Source: Parablautia muri (lineage in GTDB: Bacteria; Bacillota; Clostridia; Lachnospirales; Lachnospiraceae). Taken from it: a stretch of 36,617 nucleotides of DNA. The stretch lies in contig NZ_QZDT01000036.1 in the NCBI RefSeq assembly GCF_009917485.1, positions 1 through 36,617 on the forward strand, given 5' to 3'. Each line of letters begins with the position of its first letter. Positions within the stretch are counted from its first letter, which is position 1. The translations under genes and the position numbers were made by a program. The notes under the pieces were generated by a model. That model did not search any database. It saw only the letters and a program-made list of their open reading frames with translations, and was not told the origin of the DNA. Shown one piece after another: positions 24,001 to 32,142 of this stretch.

Positions 24001-24591
24001 GAGCAGGAGGAGCTTTGGAGGAAGGGTATCACCAATACAACGGCAGACTTTATGCTGGATGCGGAGAACAATGAGACGGTGGTAAAGGATAACATGACGG
24101 CGGTAATCGGCGGAATGATCACGGATAAGCGGATTAAATACACCAAAAATGATAAGATTATGGCTTTTTTGCAGGTGGAGGATCTGGCGGGGAGCGTTGA
24201 GGTGATTGTCTTTCCCAGAGACTATGAAAAAAACAGTACAAAGCTGGTAGAGGATAACAAGGTCTTTATCAGAGGAAGGGTTTCCTTAGAGGAGGATAAG
24301 GATGGGAAACTGATTTGCGAAAAGATAACAGCCTTTGAGGATATTCCAAGAAAGTTGTGGATTAAATTTAAGACCAAAGAAGAATATGAAAAGGCGGAAG
24401 AAGGGCTGTATTCTGCGCTTGCCGAATCGGATGGTAAGGATAGTGTAATTATTTACCTGGAAGATTTGAAAGCCATGAAAAAACTGCCCCCAAACAGAAA
24501 TGTATGTGCGGATGAAAATCTTTCCGGTCAGCTGCGGGAGAGGTATGGAAAGGAAAACATAAAAATTGTGTGGGACGTGAAAAAAGATTGA
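21100..24591 (+). CDS. dnaE: DNA polymerase III subunit alpha
   Basis: The 1163-residue protein is DnaE-type. Residues 1-200 are the PHP domain (HLHVHTEYSLLDG, ITDHGVMYG). The polymerase core has catalytic Asp407 and Asp409 in PDIDIDFCFERRQEV, and Asp558 in KMDFLGL. FNKSHAACYAVVAYQTAYLKYY marks the fingers. Helix-hairpin-helix and OB-fold (about 1000-1080) regions follow, with GQLSLFD as a beta-clamp binding motif between them. No exonuclease insertion is present, so it is not PolC. It copies DNA at the replication fork. The start follows GAGG at 21090; the 67-bp tandem repeat lies immediately upstream and could affect expression. Confidence 0.96.
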   Translation: MAFAHLHVHTEYSLLDGSNKIKEYVKRVKELGMDSAAITDHGVMYGVIDFYKACKAEGIKPLLGCEIYVAPNSRFDKELTGGEDRYYHLVLLAENNTGYDNLMKIVSRGFTEGYYYKPRVDMEILRENHEGIIALSACLAGEVQRYIQKGLMGEAKKAALKYRDCFGEENYFLELQDHGLPEQKMVNTALLQMSRKLGIPLVATNDVHYTYAEDVKPHDILLCIQTGKKLADEDRMRYVGGQYYVKSEEEMKGLFPYAWEAVENTQRIADRCNVEIEFGVTKLPHFEVPGGYDSWTYLNKLCYDGLKERYGEDENAPAGDTGQTLKERLNYELNVIKTMGYVDYFLIVWDFIRYAKQNGIMVGPGRGSAAGSIVSYALNITNIDPIKYNLLFERFLNPERVSMPDIDIDFCFERRQEVIEYVGRKYGAEKVVQIVTFGTLAAKGVIRDVGRVMDLPYAFVDSLAKMIPNELNITIDRALQINPELRKMYETDGQVKELIDMSRRLEGLPRHTSMHAAGVVICSRPAEELVPLSRGADGSITTQFTMTTIEELGLLKMDFLGLRTLTVLRDAVALIKKDKGIPINIDEIDFDDKKVLASIGTGRTDGVFQLESGGMKSFMKELKPQNLEDIIAGISLYRPGPMDFIPKYIKGKNNLGAITYSCPQLEPILSSTYGCIVYQEQVMQIVRDLGGYTLGRSDLVRRAMSKKKQSVMEKERANFVYGNQEEGVPGCVANGIPEKVASQIYDDMMDFAKYAFNKSHAACYAVVAYQTAYLKYYYPVEFMAALMTSVIDNPGKVAEYIMVSRNMGITILPPDINQGESGFSVSGSSIRYALTAIKSVGRPVIEAVVKERNERGPYTNLKDFITRMSDKEVNKKAIENFIKAGAFDSLPGTRKQFMSGYVQILDNIVHDRKNNMAGQLSLFDLVDESQKEEFDVKLPDVGEYSKEMLLAFEKEVLGIYISGHPLEEQEELWRKGITNTTADFMLDAENNETVVKDNMTAVIGGMITDKRIKYTKNDKIMAFLQVEDLAGSVEVIVFPRDYEKNSTKLVEDNKVFIRGRVSLEEDKDGKLICEKITAFEDIPRKLWIKFKTKEEYEKAEEGLYSALAESDGKDSVIIYLEDLKAMKKLPPNRNVCADENLSGQLRERYGKENIKIVWDVKKD

Positions 24592-24617
24592 AAACCATAC
24601 AAAATGGAGGTAAAATA

Positions 24618-24662
24618 ATGAACAAAGAAAGGATGGGACCTACTTATGGCAAAAGAAATTAA
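24618..24662 (+). CDS. Possible 14-residue leader ORF overlapping pfkA
   Basis: ATGGAGGTAAAATA gives ATG 24618 the best ribosome site in this gap. The 14-codon frame (MNKERMGPTYGKRN) ends at TAA 24660-24662, inside the first codons of pfkA in another frame. Translational coupling or fine control of pfkA is possible; there is no direct evidence of expression. Confidence 0.35.
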   Translation: MNKERMGPTYGKRN

Positions 24663-25620
24663 AACCATTGGTGTTCTCACCAGCGGCGGTGATGCACCGG
24701 GAATGAATGCGGCAATTCGTGCGGTAGTGCGTAAGGCGATTGGGAATGGCGTAAAGGTAAAGGGTATCAAGAAGGGGTATCAGGGTCTTTTATATGAAGA
24801 AATCGTAGATATGGAAAGAAAAGATGTTTCTGATACCATCCAAAAAGGCGGTACGATACTTGGGACAGCCCGTTGTCCGGAGTTCAAACAGGAGGAGGTC
24901 CAGATAAGGGCGGCTGAGATATGCAGAAAACATGGCATTGACGGCATTATTGTTATTGGCGGAGACGGCTCATACCGCGGCGCCCAGGCGCTTGCAAGGA
25001 ATGGCGTCAATACCATAGGTATTCCGGGAACCATTGACCTTGATATTGCCTGTACGGATTACACCATCGGTTTTGACACGGCTGTCAATACGGCAATGGA
25101 GGCAATCGATAAGGTAAGAGATACATCTTCCTCCCATGAACGCTGCAGCATTATAGAGGTTATGGGAAGAAACGCAGGATATATTGCGCTGTGGTGCGGT
25201 GTGGCAAACGGTGCGGAGGATATTCTGATTCCTGAAAAATATGATTTTAATGAGCAGAATATCATTAATAATATTATATATAACCGTAAAAAAGGCAAGA
25301 CCCACCATATCATTGTGAATGCAGAGGGAATCGGCCATTCTACTTCTATGGCAAGGAGAATTGAGGCGGCTACCGGTATGGAGACAAGGGCCACTATTTT
25401 AGGATACATGCAAAGAGGCGGTTCTCCCACCTGTAAGGACCGTTTTTATGCCTCTATGATGGGCGCATATGCAACGGATATTTTGTGCGAGGGCAAGTCT
25501 AACAGAGTAGTTGGATATAAGAATGGGGAATTTGTAGATTTTGATATTGAAGAAGCTTTAAATATGCAGAAGAATATCTCCGAATATGAATATATTGTCA
25601 GCAAAATGTTGTCTCAATAG
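24646..25620 (+). CDS. pfkA: ATP-dependent 6-phosphofructokinase
   Basis: The 324-residue enzyme has the ATP loop TSGGDAPGMN, GGDGSYRGA (105-112, with Gly108 as in ATP-using enzymes), and the substrate block around PGTIDLDIACTDYTIGFDTA with catalytic Asp131 and Asp133. The usual central Asn of TIDND is Leu132 here. MGRNAGYIAL, EGI and MQRGGSPTCKDR follow. It phosphorylates fructose-6-phosphate in glycolysis. Its start lies inside a 14-codon ORF with a stronger ribosome site; AAAGGATGGG serves pfkA itself. It follows dnaE by 54 bases, and a terminator follows. Confidence 0.95.
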   Translation: MAKEIKTIGVLTSGGDAPGMNAAIRAVVRKAIGNGVKVKGIKKGYQGLLYEEIVDMERKDVSDTIQKGGTILGTARCPEFKQEEVQIRAAEICRKHGIDGIIVIGGDGSYRGAQALARNGVNTIGIPGTIDLDIACTDYTIGFDTAVNTAMEAIDKVRDTSSSHERCSIIEVMGRNAGYIALWCGVANGAEDILIPEKYDFNEQNIINNIIYNRKKGKTHHIIVNAEGIGHSTSMARRIEAATGMETRATILGYMQRGGSPTCKDRFYASMMGAYATDILCEGKSNRVVGYKNGEFVDFDIEEALNMQKNISEYEYIVSKMLSQ

Positions 25621-25625
25621 GGTAA

Positions 25626-25655
25626 AAACGCCGGTGTATGCCGGCGTTTGTTTGT
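25626..25655 (+). terminator. Terminator of dnaE-pfkA
   Basis: AAACGCCGG (25626-25634) and CCGGCGTTT (25641-25649) form a 9-bp stem with a TGTATG loop, followed by GTTTGTT. Confidence 0.85.
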
Positions 25656-25658
25656 TAC

Positions 25659-25691
25659 AATAAGTTGGATCGCGAAGCGTGGCAGCGTTTG
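25659..25691. repeat. Dispersed repeat R2, copy 2
   Basis: AATAAG, TTGGA, TCGCGAAGCGTGGCAGCG, TTTG, with 5 differences from the copy at 20503-20535. It separates the pfkA terminator from the methyltransferase gene. Confidence 0.6.
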
Positions 25692-25804
25692 CTTTGGTGT
25701 TTGGGCGCTGGCCGAAGCGTGTTTGAAAACGCACCGTGAGTTGGTCAAATGCTTTCCTATTGAATCTGTGGGAGGCTTTGCGGTTAGTTACGGATGGAGG
25801 GAAA

Positions 25805-26668
25805 ATGATTACCAGCTTGACAAATGGAAGGGTAAAACAGCTTGTGGCATTACAGGAAAAGAGTCACGTCAGGAATAAAGAGAGGCTTTTTGTTGCAGAG
25901 GGGATTAAAATGTTTGAAGAAGCGCCCACTGACCGGATACGGGAGGTGTATCTAAGCAAGGGGCTGTGGGAGCAGCTTGGGGCAGAAAGCCGTTATGGAT
26001 CAGTATGGGAGAAGCTGGCAGAGTGTGAGAGGCAGGGAATCAAAGTGGAGCAGACCTCGGAGGAGGTTTTTAGGCGGATTTCGGATACCCGGACACCCCA
26101 GGGGATTTTGTTTGTGGCAGAACAGTTTTCTTATTTTCCTGAGGAGCTGTTAGAAAGGGCAGGGAAAAGGTGGAAAAATGGCGGCCGGCCACCGCTGTTT
26201 CTTTTGACGGAGGATATTCAGGATCCGGGGAATTTGGGAACCATGCTGCGGACAGGGGAAGGAGCGGGCGTAGATGGAGTGATTATGAGTAAGGGGACAG
26301 TGGATGTCTATAATCCTAAAACAATTCGCTCTACCATGGGGTCTTTGTACAGGGTTCCCTTTGCATATACGGACAGCTTAGAGCAGGTGATTGGGCTGCT
26401 AAGGGAAAGGGGCGTTTTGGTGTATGCGGCTCATTTAAAGGGAGAGAAATATTTTGATGAGATTGCATATGAAGGCGGCAGTGCCTTTCTGGTGGGAAAT
26501 GAAGGGAAAGGACTTAAGGAGGAGACTGCCGGCCTGGCGGATGCTTATTTGAAAATCCCGATGGAAGGGATGCTTGAATCTTTAAATGCGGCGGTAGCAG
26601 CGGCGCTTTTGCTTTATCAGGCATCCGGATATGTAAGAAAAGCAAGGCTGCTTGCGGCGAATTCATGA
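25805..26668 (+). CDS. TrmH/SpoU family RNA 2'-O-methyltransferase
   Basis: The 287-residue protein has a substrate-binding N-terminal domain (1-115: ITSLTNGRVKQLVALQ, LFVAEGIKMFEE) and a SPOUT catalytic domain with the three motifs DIQDPGNLGTMLRTGEGAG, FLVGNEGKGL and IPMEGMLESLNAAVAAALLLYQ. Such enzymes methylate ribose 2'-OH in rRNA or tRNA with SAM, using a trefoil knot fold. The length and N-terminal domain suit the RlmB/TsnR-like branch; the exact target cannot be set. ATG 25805 follows GGAGGGAAA. Confidence 0.92.
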   Translation: MITSLTNGRVKQLVALQEKSHVRNKERLFVAEGIKMFEEAPTDRIREVYLSKGLWEQLGAESRYGSVWEKLAECERQGIKVEQTSEEVFRRISDTRTPQGILFVAEQFSYFPEELLERAGKRWKNGGRPPLFLLTEDIQDPGNLGTMLRTGEGAGVDGVIMSKGTVDVYNPKTIRSTMGSLYRVPFAYTDSLEQVIGLLRERGVLVYAAHLKGEKYFDEIAYEGGSAFLVGNEGKGLKEETAGLADAYLKIPMEGMLESLNAAVAAALLLYQASGYVRKARLLAANS

Positions 26669-26754
26669 TGCTGCTCTGGTGTGCATGGACGAGCGGACGG
26701 GCGGCCGCTTTGCGAAAGGTAAGCAAATAGATTAGGAAGGGTTGAGGATTTGTG

Positions 26755-27549
26755 ATGAAGATTGGATTTATCGGACTTGGAAATATGGCAAAGGCTATGA
26801 TTGGCGGAATGCTGGCGAAAGAGATTGCAAGGCCGGAGGAAATCTTGGGGTTTGCCAAGACAGAAAAAACGAGAGAAAATGTGAAGGAAAAATATGGGAT
26901 TCAGATTTTAGGGGATAATGCGGCGGTGGCGGCCCGGGCGGACATTGTTATATTGGCAGTGAAGCCCCAGATGTTTGGGGAGGTTATTTTGCAGATTAAG
27001 GATGTTGTGAAAGAAGATGCGCTGGTGGTGAGTATTGCTGCAGGAAAAACCATTACACAGATTGAGAGGGCTTTTGGGAGAAAGCTTAAGCTGATACGCT
27101 GTATGCCCAATACGCCTGCTTTGGTGGGAGAGGGCTGCAGCGGCGTATGCAGGAACGAAAGGGTGAGCGATGGAGAAATGAAGCAATGCATGGAGCTGCT
27201 TCAGAGCTTTGGCATTGCTGAGGAGGTGCCGGAACATTTGATAGATGCAGTGGTGGGAGCAAGCGGCAGCTCGCCGGCTTTTGTATTTATGTTTCTGGAA
27301 GCCCTTGCTGATGGGGCTGTGAAGGCCGGTATGCCCAGAGGACAGGCATATCGTTTTGCAGCCCAGGCGGTACTTGGGAGCGCTAGGCTGATGCTTGAGA
27401 CGGGCAAGCATCCGGGTGAGCTTAAGGATATGGTATGTTCTCCTGGTGGGACTACGATAGAGGGCGTGGAGACTTTGGAGAAAATGGGGTTTAGAAGCGC
27501 TGTGATGGAGGCTGTGGATGCCTGTGTAAAAAAATCAGAAAGCATGTAA
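26755..27549 (+). CDS. proC: Pyrroline-5-carboxylate reductase
   Basis: The 264-residue enzyme has the Rossmann start MKIGFIGLGNMAKAM, the RCMPNTPALVGEG block and the C-terminal signature LKDMVCSPGGTTIEGVETLE. It reduces pyrroline-5-carboxylate with NAD(P)H in the last step of proline synthesis. GAGG lies 7 bases before ATG 26755; a GTG at 26752 is also possible. It follows the methyltransferase gene by 86 bases and probably shares its transcript. Confidence 0.95.
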   Translation: MKIGFIGLGNMAKAMIGGMLAKEIARPEEILGFAKTEKTRENVKEKYGIQILGDNAAVAARADIVILAVKPQMFGEVILQIKDVVKEDALVVSIAAGKTITQIERAFGRKLKLIRCMPNTPALVGEGCSGVCRNERVSDGEMKQCMELLQSFGIAEEVPEHLIDAVVGASGSSPAFVFMFLEALADGAVKAGMPRGQAYRFAAQAVLGSARLMLETGKHPGELKDMVCSPGGTTIEGVETLEKMGFRSAVMEAVDACVKKSESM

Positions 27550-27618
27550 AAAAAACGTAATAAATTTGGACGAATTGAAATAAAAAAATACTGATAAAAT
27601 GGTTCGATTTGCGTAAAC

Positions 27619-27647
27619 TTGACAAATATTGGATGATTTGGTACAAT
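27619..27647 (+). promoter_or_regulatory. Strong sigma-70-type promoter of the cell wall hydrolase gene
   Basis: TTGACA (27619-27624), a 17-base spacer and TACAAT (27642-27647). The transcript would have a leader of about 140 bases before the start at 27793. Confidence 0.8.
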
Positions 27648-27792
27648 ACAAATATCATATGCTGTAATAAGTTTGTAACATATGTCATATATTTAAGCAT
27701 ATAAATATAGAGAACAGACATAGAAATATGTGGAAAAGCTATATGTATGAAAATGTGTATTACAAAACACAGGATATTGTGGAGGTAGCAAA

Positions 27793-28869
27793 ATGAACTG
27801 GAGAAAGAGACTGCTGGCAGTGGTAGCGTACTTTATGGCCGTCCTGCTTTTTGTATCAGCAGGGGGAATAACCGTTCAGGCAAAAGAGGGCTATGATTTC
27901 CTCAGCGTTGGAGTGGCGGAGGTGTTAGATCCAAGCGCTTACAACTTAGAGGAGGATGGAACAGAAAAAAAACGCAAAAAAAATATTGACGAGAAGTTTG
28001 AAGCTGAAAAAGAGAGAATGGAACAGGAACTGACCATGGCCAATGTGCAGAATGCATTAAACATCAGGGCGGAAGCGGATGAAGATTCCGAGAAGGTAGG
28101 ACTGCTTTATAAGGATTGCGGCGGAACCATCTTAGAAAGAAAAGATGGCTGGACGAAGTTAAGAAGCGGCAGTGTTATCGGCTGGGCCAAGGACGAGTAC
28201 CTTTTATTCGGCGAGGATGCTAAAGATATGGCTGAGGATGTTGCAAACTGGATTGTAACATTGGATGCGGAAACCGTACGGGTAAGAATGGAGCCCAGTG
28301 AGGATGCTGAACTATATGGCCTTATGGCTTATGAAGATTCCGTGAAATTTATAGATACCGTGGAGGATGGATGGATCAGCGTTGATTATGACGGTGAGGT
28401 GGGGTACATTAATTCAGAGTATATTAATGTGAAGTTCCACATTGATGAAGCGGAGAGCATGGAAATAATCAGGGCTAGGGAGAAAGAGGCGGAAGAACGT
28501 AAGCGCAAGGAAAATCGCGGTGCTGTGGCGGCGGATGCGGATGAGACCAGGCTTCTTGGAGCGCTTATTTATTGTGAAGCAGGCAACCAGTCTTATGAAG
28601 GTATGGTGGGTGTGGGCGCAGTTGTTATGAACCGTGTCAAGAGCGGCGCGTATCCCAACACCATTCACTCTGTAATCTATGCATCAGGTCAGTTTACGCC
28701 GGCTATGACAGGAAAAGTTGCAAAGGTGTATGAGGGACAGGTGCCAGATGTATGTATGCAGGCTGCCCAGGCGGCAATCAACGGGGAAACGACCGTAGGG
28801 GACGCTACCCATTTTAGGCGTGCAGGTAAGAGAGAAGGATATATTTTGGGCGCTCACGTATTTTGGTAA
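27793..28869 (+). CDS. SleB-type cell wall hydrolase with SH3-like domains
   Basis: The 358-residue secreted protein has a signal peptide (1-30, cut after VQA), two SH3b-like wall-binding domains (about 76-136 and 155-213), a charged helical linker (about 220-245) and a C-terminal Hydrolase_2 domain (255-358). The probable catalytic Glu262 lies in IYCEAGNQSYEGMVGVGAVV, followed by FTPAMTGK and GDATHFRR, as in SleB/CwlJ germination-type enzymes. These cleave peptidoglycan glycan strands. It may act in vegetative wall turnover or in spore germination; the SH3 pair favours a general role. GGAGGTAGCAAA precedes the ATG. A terminator follows. Confidence 0.9.
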   Translation: MNWRKRLLAVVAYFMAVLLFVSAGGITVQAKEGYDFLSVGVAEVLDPSAYNLEEDGTEKKRKKNIDEKFEAEKERMEQELTMANVQNALNIRAEADEDSEKVGLLYKDCGGTILERKDGWTKLRSGSVIGWAKDEYLLFGEDAKDMAEDVANWIVTLDAETVRVRMEPSEDAELYGLMAYEDSVKFIDTVEDGWISVDYDGEVGYINSEYINVKFHIDEAESMEIIRAREKEAEERKRKENRGAVAADADETRLLGALIYCEAGNQSYEGMVGVGAVVMNRVKSGAYPNTIHSVIYASGQFTPAMTGKVAKVYEGQVPDVCMQAAQAAINGETTVGDATHFRRAGKREGYILGAHVFW

Positions 28870-28899
28870 AATAAAGATGGAATCTGAGGTAATCATTTA

Positions 28900-28930
28900 G
28901 GCAGCCGCAGGACGCGGCTGCCATTTTGTG
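28900..28930 (+). terminator. Terminator of the cell wall hydrolase gene
   Basis: GGCAGCCGC (28900-28908) and GCGGCTGCC (28914-28922) form a perfect 9-bp stem with loop AGGAC, followed by ATTTTGTG. The 28931-29136 gap otherwise shows only AT-rich leader sequence with TATAAT near the nfeD start. Confidence 0.8.
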
Positions 28931-29136
28931 TTGCTTACTTTCTTTTTCTGTAGTAAAATGATTTTTGAAAGAAACGAACGCTTTTCAATAGAATTTCCTG
29001 CACCATGTTCCCGCAATCTTTATATAAATAGATAGGCTTGCCTGAAAGGTTATTGGAATTTATATGATTGCAAAAGAGCAGTATGAGGTGAAAATTCGTA
29101 TTTTGTTCATAATATAATTTTATAAGGAGGGGATTT

Positions 29137-29574
29137 ATGAATTTAGTAACGATATGGCTGATCGTTTTTGTAGTCTGCATTGTGATTGAGATTATTACGA
29201 TGGGCTTAACTACTATTTGGTTTGCAGGAGGCGCGCTGCTTGCGGCGGTTGGAGCAGCTTTAGGAGTGCCCTTTGGGCTGCAGATTGCCTTGCTGGTGGT
29301 AGTGTCGCTGGTGCTGTTGTATTTTACACGGCCTATTGCAGTGAAATATTTCAATAAGGACAGGATAAAAACCAATGTGGAGAGCCTTGTAGGAAAGCAG
29401 GCAATTGTAATCAGTGAGATTGACAATTTACAGGGCATAGGACAGGTAACGGTGGGCGGCAGGGAATGGAGCGCCAGAACCACCGTGGAAGGCATCAAAT
29501 TGCCGGTGGGAAGTGTGGTTGTGATACGAGCTATCAGTGGTGTGAAACTGATGGTGGAAGAAAAGTCCATGTAA
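29137..29574 (+). CDS. NfeD family membrane protein
   Basis: The 145-residue protein has an N-terminal pair or trio of membrane helices (about 4-62) and a C-terminal OB-fold (about 85-145: GKQAIVISEIDNLQGIGQVTVGGREWSAR). This is the short NfeD type that pairs with SPFH/stomatin proteins, and the SPFH gene follows 109 bases downstream. Together they organise membrane microdomains or membrane protein quality control. TAAGGAGGGGATTT precedes the ATG. Confidence 0.93.
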   Translation: MNLVTIWLIVFVVCIVIEIITMGLTTIWFAGGALLAAVGAALGVPFGLQIALLVVVSLVLLYFTRPIAVKYFNKDRIKTNVESLVGKQAIVISEIDNLQGIGQVTVGGREWSARTTVEGIKLPVGSVVVIRAISGVKLMVEEKSM

Positions 29575-29683
29575 GAGGGCAATACGGCTGTATTTTTATA
29601 CGGATATGATATATCCGCAACGGAAACGGAAAATGAAGAAGTGGGCAGCTTTCAGAGAAGCGGCCGGAAAGAAGAGGAAAAAT

Positions 29684-30604
29684 ATGGGATATGTAGTACT
29701 TGTTTTGTTTGTGATTTTGCTTTTGTTACTGGCATCCTGCGTAAAAATTGTGCCGCAGGCAAATGCGTATGTAGTGGAAAGACTGGGCGCTTATCAGGGA
29801 ACATGGTCAGTGGGGCTTCATTTTAAGCTGCCGATTCTTGACAAGGTGGCCAAGAAGATTAATTTAAAGGAACAGGTAGTGGATTTTGCACCTCAGCCGG
29901 TTATCACGAAGGATAATGTTACCATGCGAATTGATACGGTTGTGTTTTTCCAGATTACGGATCCTAAGATGTTTGCCTATGGTGTGGAAAATCCCATTAT
30001 GGCAATTGAAAATCTGACAGCCACTACGCTGCGTAATATTATCGGCGACTTGGAGCTGGACCAGACCCTTACTTCCAGAGAAACCATTAATACGAAAATG
30101 CGCGCTTCTTTGGACGAAGCTACGGATCCTTGGGGAATTAAGGTGAACAGGGTAGAGCTTAAGAATATTATACCGCCTTCAGAAATTCAAAATGCTATGG
30201 AAAGGCAGATGAAGGCGGAGCGCGAGAGAAGGGAAGCAGTTACGCGCGCAGAGGGTGAAAAGAAAGCAAGCGTAACAGTGGCAGAAGGTAAAAAGGCAGC
30301 GGCAATCTTAGAGGCGGAAGCTGAAAAGCAGTCTGCAATTCTTCATGCGGAAGCCCAGAAGGAAAAGATGATTCGTGAGGCAGAGGGTGAAGCAGAAGCG
30401 ATTCTCAAGGTACAGCAGGCTACGGCAGATGGTATTAGAATGATTCGTGAGGCAGGAGCAGATGAAGCTGTGTTGCATATTAAGAGCTTAGAGGCTTTTG
30501 AAAAGGCGGCGGATGGTAAGGCAACTAAGATCATTATTCCCTCTGAAATTCAGGGGATTGCAGGGCTTGCGGCATCTGTAAAGGAACTGGTAAGCAAACA
30601 ATAA
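29684..30604 (+). CDS. SPFH/stomatin-like (band 7) membrane scaffold protein
   Basis: The 306-residue protein has one N-terminal membrane helix (2-18), a band-7/SPFH domain (about 20-200: [42 protein letters not shown]) and a long Ala/Glu-rich coiled coil (about 180-270) with the [18 protein letters not shown] type of repeat. It probably forms oligomeric membrane rings with the NfeD protein. I placed the start at 29684 after AGAGGAAAAAT; in-frame ATGs at 29606 and 29633 would add a basic, non-conserved extension. Confidence 0.93.
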   Translation: MGYVVLVLFVILLLLLASCVKIVPQANAYVVERLGAYQGTWSVGLHFKLPILDKVAKKINLKEQVVDFAPQPVITKDNVTMRIDTVVFFQITDPKMFAYGVENPIMAIENLTATTLRNIIGDLELDQTLTSRETINTKMRASLDEATDPWGIKVNRVELKNIIPPSEIQNAMERQMKAERERREAVTRAEGEKKASVTVAEGKKAAAILEAEAEKQSAILHAEAQKEKMIREAEGEAEAILKVQQATADGIRMIREAGADEAVLHIKSLEAFEKAADGKATKIIIPSEIQGIAGLAASVKELVSKQ

Positions 30605-30632
30605 AGCAAGGAAGTGGCTTACGGAGTATTTG

Positions 30633-30669
30633 CAGGACATATTTGAGCCAGGAACTCAAATATGTCCTG
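30633..30669 (+). other. 15-bp perfect hairpin before argF
   Basis: CAGGACATATTTGAG (30633-30647), loop CCAGGAA, CTCAAATATGTCCTG (30655-30669). The hairpin lies 37 bases before the argF start. No T-run follows, so it is not a typical terminator; it may attenuate, stabilise or bind a regulator. Confidence 0.6.
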
Positions 30670-30705
30670 ATTGTGGCTGCAAGCGGAAAGGCGTGGATAA
30701 TCAGA

Positions 30706-31692
30706 ATGAACTTAAAGGGAAGAAGTTTTTTAAAGCTTTTAGATTTTACACCGGAGGAGATCCTTTATCTGGTGGACTTAGCAGCAGAGCTGAAAGAGAA
30801 GAAGAAAAAGGGAATCCTGACAAAAGATATGCATGAGGGTAAGAATGTAGCGTTAATTTTTGAAAAGACCAGCACCCGTACCCGCTGTTCTTTTGAGGTG
30901 GCAGCCCATGACCTGGGTATGGGAACTACTTATTTGGAGCCTTCCGGCTCTCAGATTGGAAAAAAGGAAAGTATTGCGGACACAGCAAGAGTGTTAGGCA
31001 GTATGTATGAGGGAATCGAATATCGTGGGTTTGAACAGGAAATTGTGGAGGAACTGGCAAAATATGCAGGCGTTCCTGTATGGAATGGCCTTACCAACGA
31101 ATTTCATCCCACCCAAATGCTGGCAGATGTGCTGACGATAAAAGAAAAGCTTGGACGTATTAAGGGTGTTAAATTAACTTATATGGGAGATGCCCGTTAT
31201 AATATGGGAAATTCTCTGATGGTGGTCTGTGCCAAGTTGGGAATGCATTTTACAGCCTGCACTACAAAGAAGTATTTCCCGGACGATGAGCTGGTTAAGG
31301 AGTGCCGGCTGATGGCAGAGAAATCAGGTGGTTCCATCACGCTTACGGAGGATGTGATGGCAGGAACAAAAGATGTGGATGTGGTTTATACGGATGTATG
31401 GGTGTCCATGGGTGAACCGGAAGCTGTATGGGAGGAGCGGATTCGGGAGCTGTCTCCCTATCAGGTAAATGGCAGTGTTATGAAAAATGCCGGAGAGAAT
31501 GCAATTTTTATGCATTGCCTGCCGGCGTTCCATGACCTTAATACGAAAATTGGAAAAGAGATGGCAGAAAAATTCGGCATCCAGGAAATGGAGGTTACGG
31601 ATGAAGTATTTAAGTCTCCTGCCTCTATCGTGTTTGAGGAAGCTGAGAACAGAATGCATACGATTAAGGCAGTGATGGCGGCGACACTTTAA
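30706..31692 (+). CDS. argF: Ornithine carbamoyltransferase
   Basis: The 328-residue enzyme has the carbamoyl phosphate motif STRTR (56-60), the [13 protein letters not shown] block and HCLPAFHD with His270 and Cys271. It makes citrulline from ornithine and carbamoyl phosphate, in arginine synthesis (argF) or in reverse in arginine breakdown (arcB). No other arginine genes are nearby, so the direction is not fixed by context. The start [15 protein letters not shown] matches the family; the ribosome site is weak. The frame stays open 63 bases upstream through the hairpin. Confidence 0.93.
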   Translation: MNLKGRSFLKLLDFTPEEILYLVDLAAELKEKKKKGILTKDMHEGKNVALIFEKTSTRTRCSFEVAAHDLGMGTTYLEPSGSQIGKKESIADTARVLGSMYEGIEYRGFEQEIVEELAKYAGVPVWNGLTNEFHPTQMLADVLTIKEKLGRIKGVKLTYMGDARYNMGNSLMVVCAKLGMHFTACTTKKYFPDDELVKECRLMAEKSGGSITLTEDVMAGTKDVDVVYTDVWVSMGEPEAVWEERIRELSPYQVNGSVMKNAGENAIFMHCLPAFHDLNTKIGKEMAEKFGIQEMEVTDEVFKSPASIVFEEAENRMHTIKAVMAATL

Positions 31693-31697
31693 AAAAT

Positions 31698-31722
31698 ACT
31701 TGGCCTGGAATTTGGGCCAAGT
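31698..31722 (+). repeat. 8-bp hairpin after argF
   Basis: ACTTGGCC (31698-31705) and GGCCAAGT (31715-31722) form a stem between argF and the next gene. There is no T-run; it is perhaps an RNA stability or processing site. Confidence 0.45.
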
Positions 31723-31738
31723 TCCGGGGGCACAGGTG

Positions 31739-32098
31739 ATGGGACAGAAAGAAGAAAAGATGGTGCTTTGCGGCGCCAATGCGTATGAAAAAAAATATTA
31801 TTTTAATCATAAGTTTGCAGGAATACCAAAGTCTATTCAGGATGAACTGCATATCATCTGTGTACTTTTTACGGAGGAAATAGGCGGGATCTTTACCATT
31901 GAATTTGAGGAGGATGGCAATGTATCTATGCGAACGGAGTATGCACCGGATGATTTTCTCTATGACGAAATTGGAAGTGGGCTTTTGGTAAGCGAAATTC
32001 GGCGCAGGAGGCAGGAGATGTTTGAATCCCTGCGCTTATACTACAGGGTATTTATCCTTCACGAGGATGTGGGAGATCTGCTTGAGGAGGATGCGTAA
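31739..32098 (+). CDS. Conserved small protein, unknown function (possibly DUF6145)
   Basis: The 119-residue acidic protein contains VLCGANAYEKKYYFN, FTIEFEEDGNVSMRT and LLVSEIRRRRQEMFESLRLYY. It has no membrane segment and looks like a mixed alpha/beta cytoplasmic protein. I associate it with a Lachnospiraceae family (DUF6145) but cannot verify this. ATG 31739 follows CACAGGTG; ATG 31760 is an alternative. It stands between argF and dusB on the same strand. Confidence 0.6.
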   Translation: MGQKEEKMVLCGANAYEKKYYFNHKFAGIPKSIQDELHIICVLFTEEIGGIFTIEFEEDGNVSMRTEYAPDDFLYDEIGSGLLVSEIRRRRQEMFESLRLYYRVFILHEDVGDLLEEDA

Positions 32099-32142
32099 CG
32101 TACAATGAATCGGAAGGAAAATGCGAAAGGTTGGCAGAACAT

